NCBI GenBank assembly: GCA_021463195.1
Contig: JAJTXZ010000034.1
Coordinates: forward strand, 1-45,909
Direction: 5' to 3'
From: Anaerolineae bacterium
GTDB lineage: Bacteria; Chloroflexota; Anaerolineae; UBA4142; SHND01
DNA: 45,909 bases
Both the position numbers and the translations under genes were made by a program. Positions 41,767-45,909 of the stretch are shown in pieces. A model generated the notes under the pieces. It had not been told where the DNA came from and did no database searches. It saw only the letters and a program-made list of their open reading frames with translations. Within the stretch, counting starts at the first letter, position 1. Each line of letters starts with the position of its first letter.

Positions 41767-42714
41767 ACCGCGTCCGACCAGAAATAAATAGGCGTACAAT
41801 AAAATTCCTGTCAACAGCCCGATACCCAATTTCACAAATGCGGGGATCGAATCCGACGGCGAAATCAATCCTTCAATCGCGCCCGCGACAATGAGCAGCG
41901 GCGCGGTCCCCAACAAAAGCCGAATGGATTTTTGCGCGGCGATAGCCAACGCGTCGCGCCGCGCCAACAAGCCCGGGCGCAGCAACGCGTAACCGAGCAG
42001 CAAACCGCAGCCGCCCGCCATCACGATTTCGCTCAACTCTAAAAACGCGTGGCCCGCGACAAATTCGTACAACGGCAGGTGATGATTATAGTGATGCAGC
42101 AAGCCAAAGACTGCGCCGAATGTAATGCCATTCATCACCAGCACATACACCGTCAATAAACCAAACAACATGCCGCCCGCGTACGCGAGAAAAGACACGC
42201 TCAAATTATTGCGCATGATGAGCGACGCGCCGATGCCGTTGGCGTCGTTCAAATCTTGCCACCAGCGCGTGCCGCTCTCAATATCCGCAATCAGGTACGG
42301 CGGCAAAATATATTGCGCGCCCGACGGATTAAAGTAAATGGCTATGCCCGCGCCGAGCCACGGCGCAAAGAGCAGCAGCGCGGCGACGCCCATGAACGGC
42401 AGCGTCTCGCGGTATAATTGGGGCAAGCCGCGGCGATAAAAATCTTTCAACCGCCGCCAAATCAATGGTTCGCCGCGATATACGATCGGATGCGCGCGTC
42501 CGACCAGTTGATTCAGGTACACCATGACATCGTGATTCGGAAAGTCACGCTGCGCGATCGCCAAATCCGAAGTGGCATGCCGATAGAGCTGTCCGAATTC
42601 GACCAATTCCGCTTGACTGAGCGCGCGCGCTTGTTCGCGTTCGATGCGCTGCACAAGCGCCTCCAGCCGTGTCCATTCGCGTTTGCGTTGTTGAATCAAC
42701 TGCGCCGGTTGCAT
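41734..42714 (-). CDS. SpoIIM-like (stage II sporulation protein M family) membrane protein
   Basis: 326 residues from ATG 42714. N-terminal soluble helices (about 1-95) are followed by about six membrane segments with the family's FVAGHAFLELSEIVMAGG near residue 217. No other sporulation genes are seen; the family is common in non-sporulating bacteria beside RDD and DUF58 genes, as here. It shares a divergent start with the RDD gene two bases away, and its 3' end overlaps the previous gene by 33 bases. Confidence 0.82.
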   Translation of the reverse strand: MQPAQLIQQRKREWTRLEALVQRIEREQARALSQAELVEFGQLYRHATSDLAIAQRDFPNHDVMVYLNQLVGRAHPIVYRGEPLIWRRLKDFYRRGLPQLYRETLPFMGVAALLLFAPWLGAGIAIYFNPSGAQYILPPYLIADIESGTRWWQDLNDANGIGASLIMRNNLSVSFLAYAGGMLFGLLTVYVLVMNGITFGAVFGLLHHYNHHLPLYEFVAGHAFLELSEIVMAGGCGLLLGYALLRPGLLARRDALAIAAQKSIRLLLGTAPLLIVAGAIEGLISPSDSIPAFVKLGIGLLTGILLYAYLFLVGRGSTDGTQKLAQ

Positions 42715-42716
42715 AA

Positions 42717-43493
42717 ATGACTGAACTCTCTTCCGCCGACCGTTTTGTGGTCGAAACACCCGAAAACATTCGTTTTGGCTATGATGTCGCCGACATCGGT
42801 TCGCGATTTTTGGCGATTCTGATTGATTCCCTCATTCAAGGCGTCATCTATGTCGTCTTGTTTTTTTCGCTAGTTGTATTGGCCAATCAGTTGACCGTGA
42901 TCGAGTTACCGTCCGCGATCAATGACGCGTTGGCAATCGGCGTGATTATTGTATTATTTATCATTCAATTCGGTTATTTCATGTTTTTTGAAATTATTCT
43001 GAACGGACAGACGCCCGGAAAACATTTATTCGGTTTGCGCGTCGTCAAAGACAATGGCGCGCCGTTCGCGCCGCTTGATGCCGTGATACGCAATCTTGTG
43101 CGCATTATTGATTTCTTTCCGTTTGCGTATGGCATCGGGTTGGTCGCGATGTTTTTCAATGCGCGCGCGAAACGGCTCGGCGATTTCGCCGCTGGCACGC
43201 TTGTGGTCAAACAGCGTCAACAGGTGCGGCTGCAAGATTTGCAAGTCGTCGTCGCGCCGTCCGCCGCCGCGCCCGCGCCATTGGGTTGGGCGCAGTTGGA
43301 CGCGCAAGATTTGGCGTTAATCGAATCGTTTTTTCAACGTGAAAAAAATCTGACCAACAGCGACGCGCTCGCGCTGCAACTGGCGCAGCGTCTCGCCGCC
43401 AAAATGGGCGCGCCGGCTAATGCCGCGCCGCGCGCCGCCGATGCAGCAAAAGAATTTCTCCGTCATCTTTTGCAAACGGCGCGCCGCGTGTGA
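42717..43493 (+). CDS. RDD family membrane protein
   Basis: 258 residues. After about 25 residues (VVETPENIRFGYDVADIGSR) the RDD fold runs to about 165: Arg in SRFLAILID, the pair Asp-Asp region of LIDSLIQGV, and GQTPGKHLFGLRVVKDNG. Three or four membrane segments. The C-terminal 95 residues are cytoplasmic, helical, Ala-rich. RDD proteins are thought to be transporters or antiporters. The ATG is separated from the SpoIIM-like ATG by two bases, with no room for a ribosome binding site between. Confidence 0.85.
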   Translation: MTELSSADRFVVETPENIRFGYDVADIGSRFLAILIDSLIQGVIYVVLFFSLVVLANQLTVIELPSAINDALAIGVIIVLFIIQFGYFMFFEIILNGQTPGKHLFGLRVVKDNGAPFAPLDAVIRNLVRIIDFFPFAYGIGLVAMFFNARAKRLGDFAAGTLVVKQRQQVRLQDLQVVVAPSAAAPAPLGWAQLDAQDLALIESFFQREKNLTNSDALALQLAQRLAAKMGAPANAAPRAADAAKEFLRHLLQTARRV

Positions 43494-44551
43494 ACGCGTT
43501 AATTGTAATGTGCCTGCGTCTTTTCGCAAACTATCGTATGCGCGCAAACTATCGTATGCGTCGAGTGTTATTGAGCGGATTCATTATCGGAATCCTGTGT
43601 GGCGTTTTTACGCCCGCGCTGCGCGCGCAAGATGGCAAAGCGTTTTTGGAACAGGCGGCGCCGTTTGCGGTTCAATCGCAGCGCGAGTTTGGCGTGCCCG
43701 CGTCGGTGACGCTGGCGCAAGCGGCGTGGGAAACGGGACGCGGCGTTAGTCCGATTGGCGAAGCGAAAAATTATTTCGGCATCAAAGCCGCGGTCGCCGC
43801 CGACGGCGCGGTGAATGTCGGACCGATTGCGGAAGGTTGGGTGTGGGCGTGGACTAAGGAGTGGGACGGCGCGCGCTATGTGACGCGCCGCGAGCGTTTT
43901 CGTAAATATCGTACGATGCAAGATTCGTTTCGCGATCACGGCTTGTTGTTGGCGACCGCGCCGCGTTATGCGGACGCGCGGGGCGCGCTGGATGACCCGC
44001 GCGAATTCACGCGGCGCATCGCGGCGGCGGGCTATGCGACTTCGCCGACCTACGCGGCGGATTTGATTCGGTTGATGGACGCGGAAAATTTGTATCAATA
44101 CGATTTGCCGCGCAACGACGCGCAGCTGCTCGCGCAATCTGAAACGATCACTGTCAAGCCCGGTGAAATTTTTCAAATTTATTTCGATACCCAAAATACC
44201 GGTTTTGGCACATGGAGTCCCACCGCCAATTACGCGCTCGTTAATCTCGCGCGTGAATCTATTTCCACGCCCCAAGCGATTGTCATTGACCAACTTGTTC
44301 CGCCGGAACGCGTTAAACGATGGGCGCTTACGCTGTTTGCGCCGCAAACGGCGGGAACGTTTGTCACCGTGTGGCAGTTGCGGCACGGCGATAACGCGTT
44401 TGGCCCGCGGATGACGATTCAGATTACGGTGCGCGAATCCGCAAACTATACGCTGTGGATGGGTTTGGCTTTTGGGGCGGCGCTGCTGGCGTTAGGCGGC
44501 AGCGGCTATTTTGTTTGGGCGCGGCGCAAAAAAAATAGCGCGCGTCTTTGA
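43490..44551 (+). CDS. Glucosaminidase (GH73/FlgJ-like) with Ig-like domain and C-terminal anchor
   Basis: 353 residues if started at GTG 43490, which overlaps the RDD stop (GTGA); ATG 43538 or 43556 would fit a shorter signal peptide. The hydrophobic segment (VLLSGFIIGILCGVF, ALRAQ) is a Sec signal. Residues about 50-205 are the GH73 fold (VTLAQAAWETGRG with the Glu, NYFGIKA, YVTRRERFRKY). Residues about 215-315 are an NBR1-like Ig domain (NTGFGTWSP). A final membrane helix (about 325-345) with basic tail anchors it. It should cut peptidoglycan at GlcNAc. An 18-bp tandem duplication (43525-43560) in the start region duplicates ANYRMR. Confidence 0.8.
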   Translation: MNALIVMCLRLFANYRMRANYRMRRVLLSGFIIGILCGVFTPALRAQDGKAFLEQAAPFAVQSQREFGVPASVTLAQAAWETGRGVSPIGEAKNYFGIKAAVAADGAVNVGPIAEGWVWAWTKEWDGARYVTRRERFRKYRTMQDSFRDHGLLLATAPRYADARGALDDPREFTRRIAAAGYATSPTYAADLIRLMDAENLYQYDLPRNDAQLLAQSETITVKPGEIFQIYFDTQNTGFGTWSPTANYALVNLARESISTPQAIVIDQLVPPERVKRWALTLFAPQTAGTFVTVWQLRHGDNAFGPRMTIQITVRESANYTLWMGLAFGAALLALGGSGYFVWARRKKNSARL

Positions 44552-44558
44552 CGCGCGC
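44528..44558 (-). terminator. Terminator of the small minus-strand gene
   Basis: On the minus strand GCGCGCGTC pairs with GACGCGCGC around three bases and is followed by TATTTTTTTT. It overlaps the end of the plus-strand glucosaminidase gene. Confidence 0.65.
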
Positions 44559-44585
44559 CGCGCAAGCTTGAGGGCGGATAGATTT

Positions 44586-44789
44586 CTAGTCGCGCTTTTG
44601 CGTGCGGTACCATTCGTTCAGCGCTTCCGAGAGTTCGAATTCAGCCGAACCAATTTCCAACATCGTTGTTTGCTGGTCCTTGGCTTCTTGTGTTCTAGTC
44701 AGCTGCGCGCTGCGTTTCTGGAGGATTTTTTCTTGATACGATTTTGCCGCTTTGGCGACGCGTCGTAACGCATTCAATTCTTTGTCCAT
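44586..44789 (-). CDS. Small coiled-coil protein
   Basis: 67 residues, all helical, Lys/Gln/Glu-rich (KSYQEKILQKRSAQLTRTQE), with an acidic-Trp end (SEALNEWYRTQKRD). AGGAG lies about 10 bases before the ATG and a terminator follows. I recognise no family. Independent single gene; no membrane or secretion signal. Confidence 0.55.
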   Translation of the reverse strand: MDKELNALRRVAKAAKSYQEKILQKRSAQLTRTQEAKDQQTTMLEIGSAEFELSEALNEWYRTQKRD

Positions 44790-44923
44790 GATTTAGCGCT
44801 CCTGTTGGACGAATCGAGTTTGACCAATCAATCGTGTTCGCAGGATACCATTTTCATCGAACGGAAAGCAATGGATTGGGATTGCGATTCGATTACAGTT
44901 GATAACGGCGCAAAATTTGTCGT

Positions 44924-45727
44924 ATGAATGAATTTTCAATGTTGAGTCTCAACACATTCGGGCTGCCCTTTTTTTTGGGTTTGGGGCGTTTGGCGCGTCT
45001 GATACGACAGTTGAATCATTCCGCCGCGCAGCTTTTGTGTTTTCAAGAGATTCAACAAAATTCGTACTTGTCGCTGCTCAAACGCGGCTTGACCGCCTAT
45101 ACCTATCATGCGTTCGAGCGCAATCGTTTTGCGCCCAAAGGCGGTCTCTATATCGCGGGCCGCGTGCCTTTGCAGCGCAGCGAATTTATTCCCTATCAAA
45201 ATCGCGGACGGATGGTCAGTCTCGGCGTGGCGGATTGGGCGCTCAATAAAGGCGTGCTGCTTTCGACGATTGCGGTGGGCGCGCGGCGCGTGATTGTGAT
45301 GAACACGCACTTGCACGCCAATTATTCGGGCGATTGGGCGCCGGATGGCAGCTATTCCAAAATTCAACGCGACCAGACGCGACATCTCGCGACGTTGGTC
45401 AACGCGCAAGCTGCGGACGCGTTGGTCATTGTCTGCGGCGATTTCAATTTTCCGCGCGGCGCTTTTTTGTATGATGAACTGCTGCGCGAAACGGATTTGC
45501 GCGACCCATTGGCGGATGATACGCGCCCGACCTATCGCCCCTTTCTGCCGTCCGCGCGCAAATGGGCGATTCCGATTGATTTTGTTTTGGTTCGATTGCC
45601 GGCGCGTGCGGACATTCTTTTGCAAGCCGACATTCAGCACATTCAAGACGCGCAGCGCGCGCGGCCCTATCAACGGTTTCTGACTGACCACAACGCGCTC
45701 ACGCTCCAAGTGACATGGCGCGATTAG
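44924..45727 (+). CDS. Endonuclease/exonuclease/phosphatase family hydrolase
   Basis: 267 residues with the complete EEP metal-hydrolase set: Asn in SLNTFGLP near residue 10, Glu in CFQEIQQ near 42, NTHLHANYSG near 126, GDFNFP near 172, IDFVL near 221, and TDHNALTL near 257. Such enzymes act on nucleic acids, phospholipids (sphingomyelinase type) or phosphoinositides; the substrate cannot be told from sequence. No signal peptide or membrane segment is visible. ATG 44924 has no ribosome binding site; a CAAAAT box ends eight bases upstream. Confidence 0.82.
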   Translation: MNEFSMLSLNTFGLPFFLGLGRLARLIRQLNHSAAQLLCFQEIQQNSYLSLLKRGLTAYTYHAFERNRFAPKGGLYIAGRVPLQRSEFIPYQNRGRMVSLGVADWALNKGVLLSTIAVGARRVIVMNTHLHANYSGDWAPDGSYSKIQRDQTRHLATLVNAQAADALVIVCGDFNFPRGAFLYDELLRETDLRDPLADDTRPTYRPFLPSARKWAIPIDFVLVRLPARADILLQADIQHIQDAQRARPYQRFLTDHNALTLQVTWRD

Positions 45728-45909
45728 AGCGAATTCTGTTTGGTCTAGCGTCAAAGACCTTTTGGATTTCCGAAAATCCAAAAGGCCTGTCCGCTAGATC
45801 AAATCGGAAACTATAGACCTTCAGGTTTGGTTTTGGAAAGCTATGCCAAGACCCTTCGGGTTTCCGGAAACCCGAAGGGTCTGACAGACCAAAACCTTTT
45901 CTGAACCTC
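45728..45909. repeat. Repeat tract at the window end
   Basis: AGAGCGAATTC at 45726-45736, overlapping the stop of the previous gene, is the TIR-type end seen at 24298. Two 34-bp palindromes follow: 45755-45788 (arms CTTTTGGA/TCCAAAAG, one mismatch in the outer end) and 45849-45882 (perfect, arms CCTTCGGG/CCCGAAGG). Bases 45797-45882 match the tandem unit at 33244-33530. No gene is seen. Confidence 0.85.

Overview
The window reads as a chromosomal segment of a bacterium that is probably a member of the Chloroflexota, most likely Anaerolineae-like. This is an inference. It rests on a beta-prime RNA polymerase subunit with a long charged coiled-coil insertion, a class III cyclase / AAA / TPR signalling protein, DUF4013, DUF4126, NBR1-type Ig domains and paired bPH2-like proteins, plus GCG-rich codon usage and the absence of outer-membrane machinery. 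There is no ribosomal RNA and no protein marker strong enough to fix the genus.

Layout. 1-5.3 kb is an accessory island read on the minus strand. It holds a large single-chain restriction-modification protein (Eco57I type), then a DUF6414-like gene and a DUF5678-like gene. The last 40-50 codons of the restriction gene recur after each small gene, giving a cassette-like series. 5.4-10.8 kb has a TRIC/UPF0126 membrane protein, a 1271-residue protein with a glycosidase-like barrel, five Ig-like repeats and two discoidin domains, and a small secreted Tyr/Pro-rich protein. 11.0-11.5 kb is a strong promoter, a clear cyclic-di-AMP (ydaO/yuaA) riboswitch, a terminator and a second terminated hairpin region with no gene. 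tRNA-Phe(GAA) and two membrane proteins follow. 13.3-17.0 kb is a cyclase-AAA-TPR-peptide-binding-protein fusion interrupted by one in-frame stop. 17.2-20.0 kb is a small protein, a nucleotidyltransferase-fold protein and uvrC in one overlapping series. 20-23.1 kb has a CNB/PH membrane protein, an ECF-like sigma factor and a small CxxC/Hx3Cx2C protein that may be its anti-sigma factor.

23.3-28.9 kb has a tyrosine recombinase behind a terminated leader, a small TIR-bounded element, and rpoC without rpoB next to it. RNase J and a family 4 uracil-DNA glycosylase run convergently to rpoC, followed by a secreted beta-propeller protein. 33.2-44.6 kb is a cell-envelope stretch: LysM-L,D-transpeptidase, a Tat-like lipoprotein class B penicillin-binding protein, adenylate kinase, typA/bipA, DUF58, a small anchored protein, SpoIIM-like, RDD and a GH73 glucosaminidase-like protein. 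A short coiled-coil protein and an endonuclease/exonuclease/phosphatase-fold protein close the window.

The main non-coding signals are three repeat systems. The first is a 34-bp palindrome with constant ends and centre and covarying arms, present about ten times and once inside a gene. The second is arrays of 7-bp units at five loci, three inside open reading frames and one running into the typA start codon. The third is a family of ends of the form AGCGAATTCC at both window edges and upstream of rpoC. Several genes also look leaderless, with a -10 box 7-9 bases before the start codon.
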